DNA of 64,000 nucleotides from Forficula auricularia (Eukaryota > Arthropoda > Insecta > Dermaptera > Forficulidae), in contig JALMQS010000061.1 in the NCBI GenBank assembly GCA_024734495.1, positions 10,229,601 through 10,293,600 on the forward strand. The letters are read 5' to 3'. The position numbers were made by a program, and so were the translations under genes. The notes under the pieces are model-generated. The model saw only the letters and a list, made by a program, of their open reading frames with translations, was not told the DNA's origin and made no database searches. Shown in pieces: positions 21,193-32,412 of this stretch (position 1 is the first letter of the stretch; each line of letters starts with the position of its first letter).

Positions 21193-21299
21193 ACCTAATA
21201 TAATATCATCTCCAAAATCTCTTGATTTTTTTCCACAGGAGGAAATCGCGAAAGTGCCCACTCTTGCACCACCTTACCCTACAAAGATTAAAATTTTTA

Positions 21300-21860
21300 T
21301 GCATACATCCATTTAAAAATAAATAAGTGTATTGAAAATTTCTACTCTTAAGTATCTTTGTTATGTATAATGTATTACTATTTCTATTTCTTAATTAAAT
21401 AAAGTCAATATAATAATCATTAAATTAATTGTTTTTTCAAGTGAAATTCCAGTCTGTCATTAATTTTCGCATGATCTCAAAACACAGGAAAATAGATAAA
21501 CAAGTCATATTTCTATGAAAGCGCTTGTTCCTTTATTAATTAAACTTTAATGAAGAAGATGTTTGTATATGTTGACATAATTTTAGAATATAATCATAAA
21601 ACAAATATTTATTTTTCAAGAGTTGTTAAAATAATTTCAAATAAAATTTAAAAGTGCTCCAATAGATGAAGGGAGAGGTGCGAAAGAGTTAGAGAGAGAC
21701 TCTGATTGTTTATCTTTATTTGGTTGAAATTAAATGGAAATTAAAAAGTTAAGGTATTCTCAATAAATTAAAAATAAGAACATTTGAGCTGTTCTTCAAT
21801 ATTTTTTGTCATTTAATGACAAGAACACTGACTAGATTATTTTTATTAAGATAATGATCT
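21300..21860. other. AT-rich DNA, nothing recognised
   Basis: No open frame or family match. Confidence 0.5.
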
Positions 21861-21913
21861 TTTTAACCGACTTTGAAAAAATGGAGGAGCTTGTCAATTC
21901 AACGGCGTCGTCG

Positions 21914-22266
21914 GCCTCCCTGGTGTAATGGTCAGCATGTCTGGCTGGTAGCCCGGAGGTCTCGGGTTCGATTCCCGGCTATGCCCAGTCATTTTTTCTG
22001 TAAGTATAGGGTCTGGAAAAAAAATTAAGTGGGAGATAAATTTAAAAACCTAATTTATCGATCGGAGAATTTACCACTGCTCGAAGCCCCTAAAAACTTA
22101 GTAAATTGGATATTGGATTGTATCTAACTTTCTGAGATTTGGCTCGTGATCCCGGCTTCTTTCCTTCTACTCTGTTCTTTTCACGATGGAGGGGCCAGCC
22201 CATACAGGGCTTTAGGGGATGGACTCCTTCTCACATCAATATCATTAAAAAAAAAAAAAAAAAAAA
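21914..22266 (+). mobile_element. tRNA-derived SINE with poly-A tail
   Basis: The head has an A-box-like CTGGTGTAATGGTCAGCA, an anticodon-arm-like TCTGG...CCGGA and a B box, GGGTTCGATTCCC. These are pol III promoter elements from a tRNA ancestor. A unique body follows, then about 20 As at the end. An AACGG-type short repeat may border it. It interrupts the family C sequence, so it inserted later. Confidence 0.75.
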
Positions 22267-23037
22267 CGGAATGTCTGTTTTTTTGTGTTTGTTAATTTAT
22301 TTCTCTTTACCATGTGGACTGATTTCGATGATTTTTTGCAGTTCTGTATAGTATCCGATTGTTCCCGTTTTTTTTTTATTGGTAATGGACCTTTTTTGTT
22401 ATGTATGTTCACGCATAACTTCTTTGTTTATTGACCAATTTCGATGATTATTTTTTTATTGGAAAGGGGATACTTTAGGGGTAGAACCATATTAATTTGG
22501 TCAAGTTCTGATGATAGGATAAATGACAAAATAACGGAAATGTCCAATTCTTATGAGCAAACAATTGAAATTTTAATAAATAAAATCTTTTATAAAAAAA
22601 ACAATCTTAAAATGTTCATTTAAAACCCGCTAACGTTTCGAGATAATTTCTCTATTAATGAATTGAATTTTATTATCAATTTCTTATTCCTTCGCCCGAA
22701 TCTTTCTCTTACGAGATGAATGCAAGATATTATCATAAGTCGCTATTCTTAACGTCACTAAAAAGAGAAAAATAAAAATAATTTTTATAAAAAAAACCGA
22801 CTTCAAAGAAATTAAATGCAACAAGCAAAATAATAAGAACTCAAAAATCAAATCAAATGCACTAAAAGGTATAGGATAATTATCTTATTTAGTTACAACT
22901 AAACGATGAGACTATTACATGAAATCATTTTTTGAAGTCGGTGGCAAACAAAATATATAAGCGAGCTTACGCGATGTTGTCTTCATTACATGCCAAACGT
23001 ACTAAGTTCCTGCGAGTGCGATTCATAAAATGTCTAT

Positions 23038-23486
23038 ATTGAAGGAGACATTAAAAGAGTGTGTCTTCTGCTGGAATTATAAATTTTATTTATTTATAAC
23101 GAGACTATAGTTTCGAGGGCTTTTTTGGATTTAATTAAATCGAAAAATAGAAATTCCCGAAGGCTTTATTTTAAAAATAGCCGCTAAAATATAAACTTCA
23201 CGAACGCCACCTACAGCCAAAATAATAAAACAAGTATAAATTTCAATTCTGAACTTACCCACACTGTATATTTTCTTAACCTAACCACATGAAAGATTTT
23301 AAACTTTCATTCATAAATTAATTCCTGTGAATACATTGTAATAGACTGATGAAGAGGGCAAAGCCCTCGAAACTATAGTCTCGTTATAAATAAATAAAAT
23401 TTATAATTCCAGAAGAAGACACACTCTTTTATTGTCTCCTTCAATATATAAAAATACTGCTACTCTCGGCAAAAACTTTCAATTTA
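23038..23486. mobile_element. HF2 retroposon inside family C
   Basis: The ends TTGAAGGAGAC...TTAAAAGAG and the inverted TTGTCTCCTTCAAT flank a unique AT-rich centre. The 3' block ATACTGCTACTCTCGGC follows. The flanks ATGTCTAT (23030-23037) and ATGCTCTAT (23487-23495) look like a slightly diverged duplication. The family C copy at 62690 has the empty site. The right arm has an intact hammerhead-like core; the left arm keeps only its 3' half. Confidence 0.78.
23346..23380 (+). ncRNA. Hammerhead-like core (HF2)
   Basis: CTGATGA (23346-23352), extra A, perfect stem II GAGGGC-AAA-GCCCTC, GAAAC, TATA, GTC. Helix III is the self-complementary ACTATAGT. Stem I begins GA/TC, then a bulge and ATA/TAT. 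Confidence 0.6.
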
Positions 23487-23655
23487 ATGCTCTATGTTTG
23501 TCACCGACTTCAAAAAGTGATTTCATGTAATAATTTCATCGTTTAGTTGTAACTAAATAAGATAATTATTTTATACTATATTATTTGATTTTTGAGTTCT
23601 TATTATTTTATTTGTTGCATTTAATTTTTTTGAAGTCGGTTTTTTTTTCTAAAAA

Positions 23656-24365
23656 TTATTTTAATATTTTTGTTTTGATTTATATAACTTAAATTGACCT
23701 TTTATTTCTTTCATTTGCATGCCCCCCGAATTCCTTTGAACTGCTCTGAGTATTTAAGTAGTTGATTAATAATTAATTCCTTGAACTGAAGACAATAATT
23801 ATTAAATCAGACCTTTCTGACCTTTTATTTAAATTGTTAATTATATTTAAGAAATGTTTCTTTAATAGTATAGTTACTATCAATTATTGATTTTAATTCA
23901 TCGGAGCTCATGTCGTGATATAGGAAAAGCGCGAAAAAGCCTCATCGATGGATCGATTCGAGAGAGAAGGTAAGCAGGGTCGAGTGCTCTATATTAGTCT
24001 GAGAGCTCATTTCTGAATTTCTGGGTAGCAAGAGAATGCTTGGAGGTAGCCGCTCCACAGATGCTAGCCGTAAAGGGCCGTCCCTAAATTACGTGAGTCA
24101 ATTTTGGCCATTTTTCGACCCCCCCTCCCCCTTTGTGAGATGTCGTGAGATTTGGCTCAACCCGCCCCCCCCTAATCTCACATGAGATTTTTTCAAAATG
24201 CGTATTTTTAGTGTAAATACGTTAATCTGAGTTGGATTTATTTAAAAAACATAATTTGCTTAATTAATTTTATTTAAGACTAGTTAAGACTAGTGTTATT
24301 AATATTATTATTATTAATTTAAGAAGGGGTTAAAATAAGAGACGTGCAGCTTTTATTTATTTATA
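23656..24365. other. Mixed sequence with a C-run MITE-like block
   Basis: Positions 24075-24200 contain GGGCCGTCCCTAAATTACGT, then CCCCCCCTCCCCC and GTGAGATTTGGCTC. This type of 'ggccgtccataaattacgt' repeat is common in arthropods. The stretch 23900-24070 is GC-richer and includes GTAAGCAGGGTCGAGTG, but I could not assign it. Confidence 0.4.
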
Positions 24366-24367
24366 TT

Positions 24368-25212
24368 TACTTTACCATACAGGGTATGCATGAAAAAAGT
24401 GGTTTTTTCCTTCTTTTTTTCGAAATATCTCAAAAACGGCTGAAACTATTTTGATTAAAAAAATTGAGCAAAACCATAGCATTTCGCTCTACAAAAAAGA
24501 TACAATAAGTGAACATCGAAAAAATTATATTTTTCGAGATAATAATTGTTTTATCAAAATGTCTGTTAGTCTGGTTGTTAGTCTGTGCGTTACCAAATTT
24601 TGTGGACGTGCTAGCTCAAAAACTAGTCTGAATATCAAAACCAAATTTCACACGCAGTTTTGGTCCATTAAGATTAAGAGCTAATTAGATTTTGGTGCAC
24701 ATCGACCCAAAATTAAGGGGGGTGGAGAGGGGTTAAAATTAAAAATCTAGGCCATTTGACCAAACTCAACCAAATTTTGTATACATAATCAGTGAGCCCC
24801 CAGAAGTTAAAAATGCAAAAACCAACCTTCCAAAATGGGGGGGGGGTCAAAAAATGAAAATCTAGGCTCTTGTATCAAACTCAAGCAAATTTTGTACACA
24901 TAATCAGTGGGCCCCCAGAAGTCCAAACATGCAAAAACAAAGCGCCTAAAATGGGGGGGGGGGTCAAAAAATGAAAATCTAGGCTCTTGTAACAAACTCA
25001 ACCAAATTTTTTTAAACCCAATGAGTGGGACTCCAGAAGTCTAAAAATGCAAAAACTAAGCGCCCTAATGGAGGGGGGGGGTCCAAAAATGAAAATCTTG
25101 GGCATTTACCAAACTCAAACAAATTTTGTATACATAATCAATGGGCCCAGAGTAATCTAAAAATGCAAAAACTTCTCCCCCTACATGATTATAAATAATT
25201 TTATTAAATATC
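24368..25212 (+). mobile_element. Family A repeat, copy 3
   Basis: Usual 5' start and four minisatellite units. Its 3' end runs directly into another repeat at 25213 instead of the normal terminus. Confidence 0.78.
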
Positions 25213-25620
25213 TGGGGGCACGGCAGTGCCCCAGCCAAGTTCGATTCGAGCGGGGATATATGCACTGCCAGACTACCTTTTACAGAAAACAACTCAGGCC
25301 ATTTTGACGCCTCTGCAACTTCGTAATGGAAATCTCTACATGGCTGAAATTTTTTTCCAGAATACTTGTCCATAAGCTTAACTAAATTAGAAAATGTCAT
25401 ATTTCTACTTTTTATACCATCCAAGTTACAAGAGGCCAAAGATGGGCTTTTTCGTCACTCACTCACTCACTCACTCACTGACTCACTCATCAAAATTCTA
25501 GAGTACTTCCGCTAACCCTAGAATGTTGAAATTTGACAGACAGGTAGAGTTTGGGGGTACAATTAATGGGAAAAATCCAAAAATCGAAACTTTCCCTTCT
25601 TCAGAACCTAAAATGAAGGG
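25213..25620. repeat. GGGGCACGGCAGTGCCCC-type repeat with CTCA microsatellite
   Basis: It begins with the hairpin GGGGCACGGCAGTGCCCC (near 25216) and contains (TCAC)n at 25455-25488. It shares TAGAGTACTTCC...GTAGAGTTTGGG with the repeat at 16810-16900. Repeats of this kind are abundant in some hemipteran genomes (recollection, not a search). The reading frame across it is incidental. Confidence 0.55.
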
Positions 25621-26039
25621 GTGAAATTTATAGACTTAATTAACATATACTAAAAATTCAATGAATGGTATAGCTTGACACATTAATAAAGGAGGAAATT
25701 GAAAAATGGAAACTTTTCCTTCTTCAAGGCCCGAAATGAAGGGGTGAAAGTTATAGGCTTAATTAACATAAACTAAAAATTCAATGAACCTATATGAAAA
25801 CATACGTTTTAATTGAAGTTACTAATATATTCTCGACTCATTTAATAAATTGATGATGTTGAACTTGGCAGCACATTAGATCTCACTACTTTTTTTGGCA
25901 AACGGATTTTATTAATCGAACTTGGCCTTTTTTTACACAAGTGTTTTTGTTGAGATTATATTTTACACGAACAGCAACAGTTGAATCACAAAGAAAAATT
26001 TAACGCCTCTTTATTAGATCTTTATTAGAACATTAAGCC
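25621..26039. other. Duplicated AT-rich block
   Basis: AAATGAAGGGGTGAAA(T/G)TTATA occurs twice (25612 and 25735) with GGAAACTTTTCC-like sequence between, a local duplication. A partial match to the fold-back at 17153 lies at 25860-25940. Confidence 0.45.
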
Positions 26040-26300
26040 TAATTAGTTTATAAACCAGCCAAAGGTTTGGTTATTAGGTGTTAGTAGAAATTATGATTTT
26101 CATATTAGCCAGACTGAATTGGATAGTTTATAAACTAACCCGCTATTTTTGGGTTTCTCAATAATTTCAAGTGAATTAGCCAAGACTCTTGGTTACATTG
26201 CAAACTAGGTGCTATTTTAGTGGAAATTGCGTTTTCTATCAAAATAGCCAATGGTTTGGTTAGTTTATAAACTATCCAGCTACATACTTTATAAACTATC
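26040..26300. repeat. Cluster of alternating palindromic motifs
   Basis: GTTTATAAAC or a near match occurs at 26046, 26126, 26263 and 26287. A hairpin motif of form AGCCAA-N4/5-TTGGTTA occurs at 26057, 26178 and 26246. The spacing is irregular. It could be an old satellite or a composite of binding sites; function unknown. Confidence 0.6.
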
Positions 26301-26334
26301 CAAATTTGCATATTAGCCGTAAAATATATAATAA

Positions 26335-26375
26335 TAAAATCGCAAAGTGCGAGTCGGACTCGCATACCAAGGGTT
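26335..26375. repeat. AGTGCGAGTCGGACTCGC repeat block
   Basis: AGTGCGAGTCGGACTCGC followed by a CCAAGGGTTT-like stretch is a short block that I recall as recurrent in insect genomes. Origin uncertain. Confidence 0.35.
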
Positions 26376-27062
26376 TGTTACTTAATATATTTAGAAACAT
26401 TTTATATTAATTTAATTGTTGAAAAATAGTTATTTGCTCATTGTGCTTAAAAATGTCTTGGAGAAAAATATTTTTAACCATGATTTGTTTGTCCGCGTGA
26501 TTCTCTGAATTTTTACCCACGATAACAGAAAGTCAATGAATGTTAAATGTTTTTAATAACATTATTTACTTCTAAAATTATATGCTTGCCTAATTTATTA
26601 GAAAATCCACGAAGGATTAAAAAAAAAAAAAAGAATTATGCAAAGAATATTTTTAGTCTTTGTATTTTCGTAGATCGATCGGTTCACTAGGAAAAGCCTC
26701 GAAATAACTTGGCAAGAACACTTGATAACAACACCAGATGTAGGGACTGAGTGTTAAATATAATCCAAAATAATGGAATTAACAAGAAGAGAAGGAGATA
26801 TGATTACCGTGAAATGTGATAAATAATATTTCAATATGTGATTTGGGCTTAAATAGAGTTATATGAAACATGCGATTTATCTCCCTAAGTAAATTTGATT
26901 CGACACTAAATTCTTAAAAAATTACAAAATATAATCGTTATCATAAGCTTGGTCAAATAAGTGAGAAAAAAATAAATAAATAAAATAAAATATAAACTAG
27001 ACACAAAGCAAAGGACGAATTAAAATTTCATAAGAAACTTTTTTATAAGAAATAAAAAAATA
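26376..27062. other. AT-rich DNA, nothing recognised
   Basis: No feature seen beyond a short A run at 26620. Confidence 0.5.
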
Positions 27063-27909
27063 AGCTGACGTGTTCTGATGTGGCCATCCACTTGACTTCT
27101 ACCATACAACCTGGCCCCTCACTTATATTTAATATTTAATAAAATTATTTATAATCATGTAGGGGAGGGGGGTTAGTTTTTGCATTTTGGGGGCCCACTG
27201 ATTATATATACAAAATTTGGTTGAGTTTGATAAATGGCCAAGATTTTCATTTTTTGACCCTACACCCCCCCCCCTTTTTGACCGGTTAGTTTTTGCATTT
27301 TTAGACTTCTGGGGTTCCTCTGATTAATATACAAAATTAGGTTGAGTTTGGTACAAAAGGCTAGATTTTCATTTTTTGATCCTACACCTCCCCCCCCCTT
27401 CATTTTGGGCGGTTAGTTTTTGCATTTTTACATTACTGTGGGCCCACTGAGTTATTTATAATCATGTAGGGGAGGGAAGTATACTAAAATTTGGTTGAGT
27501 TTGCTCATATTTTTAACCCCCCCCCCCTCCATCCCCTAATTTTGAGTTGATAAGGACCAAAATCTAATCAGTCTTAATCTCAATGGACCAAAACTACGTG
27601 TGAGATTTGGTTTCGATATTCACACTAGTTTTTGAGCTAGTTGGTCCACAAAAATTTGGTATCGCACAGACTAACAGGCTAACTAACTAACAGACATTTT
27701 GACAAAACAATTGTTGTCTCGAAAAATATAATTTTTTCGATTCTCACTTATTAGGGCTTTTTTGTAGACCGAAATGCCATGGTTTCGCTAAATTTTTTAA
27801 TCAAAATAGTTTCAGTCGTTTTTTAGATATTTCGAAAAAAAAGAAGGAAAAAACCACTTTTTTCATGCACCATTACAATACTTGACCATATCCTGTATGA
27901 TAAAGTAAA
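27063..27909 (-). mobile_element. Family A repeat, copy 4 (reverse)
   Basis: It begins AATAAGCTGACGTGTTCTGA (complement of the family's 3' end) and finishes near 27909 at the complement of ACTTTACCATACA (here eroded). The minisatellite appears as C runs. Confidence 0.8.
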
Positions 27910-28079
27910 AAGATTGTCTAAAGCACATACTAGTATTGTCGTATTCGTATTCAGAAGAAAGAACACTAGTTGGAAATGCCAAGACATTTTGACAAGCTCC
28001 AGTTGTGTTCAGCTTCATCCGAGCCGAAAGACCGGGAGACGCTCGTATTGAATAAGTAGTATATTAAAATTTTGTTCAG

Positions 28080-28260
28080 GGAGAATGGTGTAGATTCAAG
28101 GTGAAATATATTTTTTCCTCTTTCCCCCTTTTTGTAAAGGTAAAAATTACCTCCCACATGATCAAATAATAAATATTTTTCTATTTTATGTTTACTTATA
28201 TCACTCCTGAAGATGGACTCGTCGCCCGATATATATGTATACCTATTTAACTTCAAATTC
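28080..28260 (+). mobile_element. HF3-like retroposon, diverged
   Basis: It contains GAATGGTGTAGATTCAAGGT and a hammerhead-like box, CTGAAGATGGACTCGTCGCC, followed by CGATATATATG. The core GAAA has become GATA. Boundaries uncertain. Confidence 0.5.
28207..28237 (+). ncRNA. Decayed hammerhead-like core (HF3)
   Basis: CTGAAGA is followed by an extra T, a weak stem II and CGATATATAT. The required GAA after stem II is changed to GAT, so it is expected to be inactive. Confidence 0.3.
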
Positions 28261-28493
28261 GGACTTTTCCATTTCAAATTCAGGATTTTAAAAATAAAAA
28301 TCAGGATGTTTCAAACCAAATTCAGGATTAAAAAATAAAAATTATACTTTTTCAAATCACATTCAGAATTTCTATAAAACCATGCATATTTTACATTTTA
28401 AATTATAGCTTTATACCTGAGAGTAAAATGCCAATCCTGAAAAGATTTTATTTGATGAGCTGAAAATTGGTATTTAAATATCTTAGAATCCAC

Positions 28494-28660
28494 CGAGGGG
28501 TGAACCACGATTGGAATTAGGTGTACACTGTTTTTGGAATTATCTGGAATTATTTTGGAATCCATTAGATAATCTATTATTATCTATTGTCTTCTACTTG
28601 GAAATGAAAGTGGAAGTGGAAATAGGTGTACAGGATTTTAGGTCGCGGTTCCCCCTCCCT
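28494..28660. mobile_element. CGAGGGGTGAACC MITE, diverged copy, between duplicated flanks
   Basis: The ends are CGAGGGGTGAACCACG and CGCGGTTCCCCCTCC. A 45-50 bp block containing TTGATGAGCTGAAAATTG occurs just before (28442-28492) and just after (28668-28720) the element. That is much longer than the 8 bp duplication seen at the other two copies. Confidence 0.6.
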
Positions 28661-28679
28661 AATCTTAATAGGTTTTAGT

Positions 28680-29184
28680 TGATGAGCTGAAAATTGATAG
28701 GCAAATATATTAGAATGCACCAAATTTTGGCTTTTTGAAAACATTTCCCTAGAATTATGTATATTGCTTATAAGTAATATTTCTTTTATTTCTGAATCCT
28801 ATCTAGTAATTTATTGTATATTTTTTATTAAAATTAATGAAATTTTCTATATGATTAGAGAAAAAATAACTTTGTGCAAGATGTCTGAAGAAAAGAAGAG
28901 GTCAGATGGTAAGGCGCACGATAAGACACGGGATTTCTTATTAGGGGTCTTTTGGAGAGTGTATTATGAAATTTTCCGGTATGGGCTTTTAGCTAATGTC
29001 CATGATACCTGACTCTCCCCCAGGATGTTCTAAGGATCGATTTCTGCTTCCTGGTACCAGAATATTTTTTTCGGCCTTTCAAGTACTACACCTTCTGAGT
29101 ATAAGCTTTCTTGAATGCACAGTTAACTTTAGGAAATATTTTTTTTTTTTTTTAAATTACCTAGTATTTAACCAATAACTGAAC
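28680..29184. other. AT-rich DNA with a possible LINE scrap
   Basis: Around 28880-28930, TCTGAAGAAAAGAAGAGGTC resembles part of the reverse transcriptase fragment at 32170. The open frames here are not recognisable. Confidence 0.35.
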
Positions 29185-29196
29185 AAATGATTGAGT

Positions 29197-29545
29197 TAAT
29201 TGAAAAGTTTTTTTTGCCGAGAGTAGCAGAGTTGTTAATTCACAAAGAGAAACAAAAAGGTTGTCCTCTGCTTGATGCAAATAAATACGCACATATTGGA
29301 TATTTTTTTAACTGTCTCCCAGCTAAGTAAAGATCGAAAAATTTTAATATCCATACGGTATTGACCCCATGAAAAATAATATTTATAATTAAAAAAGGCT
29401 GATGATGAAGACCAAGTCTTTGGAACTATAGTCTCAAACAAATAAATAATATATATACAGATATATAATTTCGATATATACCTATGTGTGTATGTTTATT
29501 TCATGTTTATCAAGCAGAGGACAACCTCTCTGTTTCTCTTTGTGG
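29197..29545. mobile_element. HF1 retroposon, diverged inverted dimer
   Basis: It starts with TTTTTTGCCGAGAGTAGCAG and is flanked by the 12 bp repeat AAATGATTGAGT (29185-29196 and 29546-29557). The right arm resembles the 8300-8440 arm. The left arm is partly replaced by unrelated sequence. Confidence 0.78.
29399..29433 (+). ncRNA. Decayed hammerhead-like core (HF1)
   Basis: CTGATGA and stem II are kept, but the GAAAC box reads GGAAC and the stem II closing pair is weakened. Expected inactive. Confidence 0.4.
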
Positions 29546-29789
29546 AAATGATTGAGTGATATTATGATTAAATTTTTACTAATTTATTTGAAAAATATAT
29601 TTTTTCTTCAAAATTTAAAAGGGTATTATTTTAGTCATTGAGTTTTGCTAATAGAATTTTTCAGATTTTGCGAAATAAAGGGAGATAAAATGATAATAGA
29701 TTCATGACCCACAAAAAATAAATTGAATTCTTTTCTACTGTTTTACACATTTTTCGATTCACATACGAGTACTTAGTTTATAAGAACAA

Positions 29790-29935
29790 ATAATTAAGGA
29801 TATGGGAAGCAAGATGCAAAACATTTAGAGAGGTCAAAGAACTGGTGTGGGATAGAGCAGAGTGGAGCCGGGTGGTTGTGTCAAACCAGTCTTAGGACTG
29901 TGTACTCAATGATGATGATGAGTTAATAATAATAA
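29790..29935 (+). pseudogene. Non-LTR retrotransposon reverse transcriptase C-terminal end
   Basis: One frame reads TFREVKELVWDRAEW, then VVVSNQS and a stop. It is followed by ATGATGATGATGA and a (TAA)n tail. This matches the C-terminal end of a common animal LINE polyprotein. The rest of the element is absent, as expected for 5'-truncated insertions. Confidence 0.65.
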
Positions 29936-29939
29936 TAAA

Positions 29940-31960
29940 AATTCTAAGCTATATAATTTTATTTTAAAAGCGTCCTTGTGGATATATTATATATATATTT
30001 TTTAATTTCTACATTGCACATTTTTTCAGAATGAGCTTACCAAAGAGATATTTTATTGCAAAGAGAAGACAGAGAAAAAAATGAAATCATTAAAGAGTTC
30101 TGATCGAAGAATTACAGAAATTTGAAAATTCCCCGAATCGAGTAGACGTATTATAATCCAGGCATTCGGCTGATCATTTATTACCAGGAAAGGGTTTTAC
30201 TAAGGAGAAGGAAGTCAAGCAGTCCCTTTTTTGCAGGGCGCAGCTGCCTAGAGGCACCTGCTCCCTTTTTTGTTTTTTTCTGAGACTGGGCCTTCAAATA
30301 CGCGGGGCTTATATAAACAGACCAACGGTAAGATGTTCTCAAGCAATTCCGGGAAAGCCTTGGGTCCTTGAAGGAAGTTGTAAGACGAGAAAAAACTTTC
30401 ACCTTTCAAACAGATTAAAGGTATGCTCAGAACTCCGTGAAAGAAGGTAATCGATGAAACGAATTTTGCATGCATGTTTATTTATGTGTAAATGCATATA
30501 GAAAGGAAGAAAGAAAGCGGGGCAAGAGGGGAAATGAGCGAATGGGGGCAAAAGTATGTTAGTTCGATCGACCCCGATTTCGTGTTAAAAACAAATCGTA
30601 AAATTTAGCACGAAGTGATTTTTTTAAGTATGACCCTATACACACGCTAGAGCTTGTTCATTGAAGAAAGAATATAGAACAAATTTAAATTAATAATAAA
30701 GAAGACATGCATTTTGTGTGCTTCTCGTAAAGCAGGCAAGGTCTGTGTATTTGTCTGGATGTTTGATCACTAAAGATTAGTATCTCCGCCTTGTCCTGGT
30801 CTTTAGAAAATTTGACAAACATCTTTGTCCTGTCTTTTCTGGTTTATCAATAGGATTCTGTGAAAAAGTCATTAAACGACAAGGCGCTTAATAAGAAGGA
30901 CAAATAAGGGAAATACTAAGAAAATGAAATTCAATTCACTTTTGTTTCTGAACCTAGCTAGAGTAATATGATATTTGCTATATGACAAAAATTAATGAAA
31001 TTAAAAAAAAAAAGATCTTTGGAATAAATAGAAAAGAAAAGAAAAGATTTATAATTAAGTTGTATCAACGTTTTTTAACTTGATTTACAAATCTTTTCAC
31101 TTTTTTTTTGAAAAAAAAATATGTAGTAAAAGATATTTTTTTATCTTAGTAGTATATTTTGGCAAAAATTCAATTTTTCAAATATTTGAGCTCAGAATCC
31201 TCTACTCTAAACCACACAAAAAAATATATAAATACAATAATGATAATAATATGACATAAAGTAAAATAAATCCGGAATAGAAAAATGTCTAAATGTAAAT
31301 GAACTTTTATAGAAACAAACTTTAAAATTAAAAATTTATTTATTTTTTTGCTACGAGAAAAGGAAAGTTGTTGAATTTATAAATAGGATAATCCAGAGAG
31401 ATTGTCCTCTTCTTAATGGTAATTAAATAAGCACAAACGAACATTTATAAATAAATTAGACAAATTTTTTGAAGTCCTTTCCTTCATCATCAATTTTTTT
31501 TTACAAATTCTTAATGAATTTGGATTTTTACTTTGTTATATTTTAGCATCAAGTAGTAATTTAATATTGAGGTAATTCACTACGCATACCTATTAGTGAA
31601 ATTAGGTTGAGCAATATCGAGCTATGCATTCAACCAAACAAAATTTCCGACATATATCATATATATTATATATATGTAAATGACTAGTACAGTCACCACC
31701 CACCACCAGAGGTCTCTACTATAATAATCGTTAACTTAGAAACATACTTGAGATAGAATTGCCACTTGTTATGTTTACATATAGAGACAAACAACTTGTA
31801 ATTTAATTATCCCTTTCAGGTATTTTTCCTTATTATAATAATTATCCTTATTGTATTGTTTGTAATATAAATATGTATATATGTATTATCCCTTTTAGGC
31901 ATAATAAAATCTCAAAAAGAATTTAGATTTATAATATACTATGCTCCTCCTCAATCAACT
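29940..31960. other. Mostly AT-rich; GC-richer patch at 30180-30480
   Basis: The patch has two overlapping minus-strand open frames (73 and 75 codons) with no recognised motif and no splice support. Microsatellite-like AT runs lie at 31650-31680. Not called as genes. Confidence 0.4.
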
Positions 31961-31967
31961 TAGAATA

Positions 31968-32412
31968 CAGGAAGATGCTATTGAAGGCATGTGTATGGAG
32001 CATAAGTCATGTACGGGTGTGAAACCTGGACAATTAGAGAAGTGGAGAGAAAAAGATTAGAGGCTATCGAAATGTGGTGCTACAGAAGAATGATGAATAT
32101 CAAATGGATGGATAAAATTACAAATGAAGAAGTTCTTGGAAGAATCGGAGAAAGAAGAACCTTGTGGAAGAGTCTGAAGAAGGGAAGAGGTCAGATGATG
32201 GAGCACACACTGAGACATGGGGGACTGCTTAGGGATATCTTGGAGGGGGAGGTGGGAAAGAAAGGGGAAGGCCCAGATTAGAATACTTCAACCAAATAAT
32301 TGGGGATATGGGTTGCGAGACATTTAGAGAGGTCAAACAGCTGGCGGGGGACAGAGTCGAGGGAGACGGGTGGTTGCGTCAAACCAGTCTTAGGATTGCA
32401 TACTCAATGATG
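31968..32412 (+). pseudogene. Non-LTR retrotransposon reverse transcriptase, C-terminal fragment
   Basis: MLLKACVWSI, then (after a one-base shift) YGCETWTI, RLEAIEMWCYRRMM, TNEEVLGRIGERRT and LRHGGLLRDILEGE. These are hallmarks of the region after the RT domain in a widespread animal LINE group. A second shift near 32275 leads to YFNQIIGDMG and TFREVKQLA before the end. At least two frameshifts make it a pseudogene. The tail matches the scraps at 5344 and 29790. Confidence 0.8.

Larger units (their letters stand above)
19097..21274. mobile_element. TA-flanked DNA transposon (pogo/Tc1-like), composite
   Basis: The ends are AGGTGGTGCAAGAG and CTCTTGCACCACCT, flanked by TA on both sides (19095-19096 and 21275-21276). 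TA duplications fit Tc1/mariner/pogo elements. The body holds a decayed PHD-type finger (19556-19787) and many copies of a GTGCAAGAGTGCGCA motif. Two later insertions sit inside: an HF4 retroposon (19920-20275) and an 870 bp inverted-repeat element (20323-21192). No DDE catalytic region is recognisable. Confidence 0.75.
21864..23655. mobile_element. Family C element, copy 2, with two nested insertions
   Basis: It starts AACCGACTTTGAAAAAATGG and ends TTTTTTTGAAGTCGGTTTTT. A SINE (21914-22266) interrupts the 5' part and an HF2 retroposon (23038-23486) interrupts the centre of the inner fold-back. The middle portion (22520-22740) matches the longer family C versions at 53900 and 62170. Confidence 0.78.

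Noticed and set aside
21916..21990. A true tRNA gene
   Set aside because: A and B boxes are present, but the acceptor stem does not pair and a SINE body with poly-A follows.
23900..24070. 5S rRNA-like block (GTAAGCAGGGTCGAGTG)
   Set aside because: Resemblance to the 5S internal box is limited to a few bases and the rest does not fold or match.
25455..25488. CRISPR-like or regulatory array from TCAC repeats
   Set aside because: A simple microsatellite without spacers.
30181..30475. Overlapping 73- and 75-codon frames in a GC-richer patch
   Set aside because: Two phases open over the same stretch, no motif in either, so coding is not supported.
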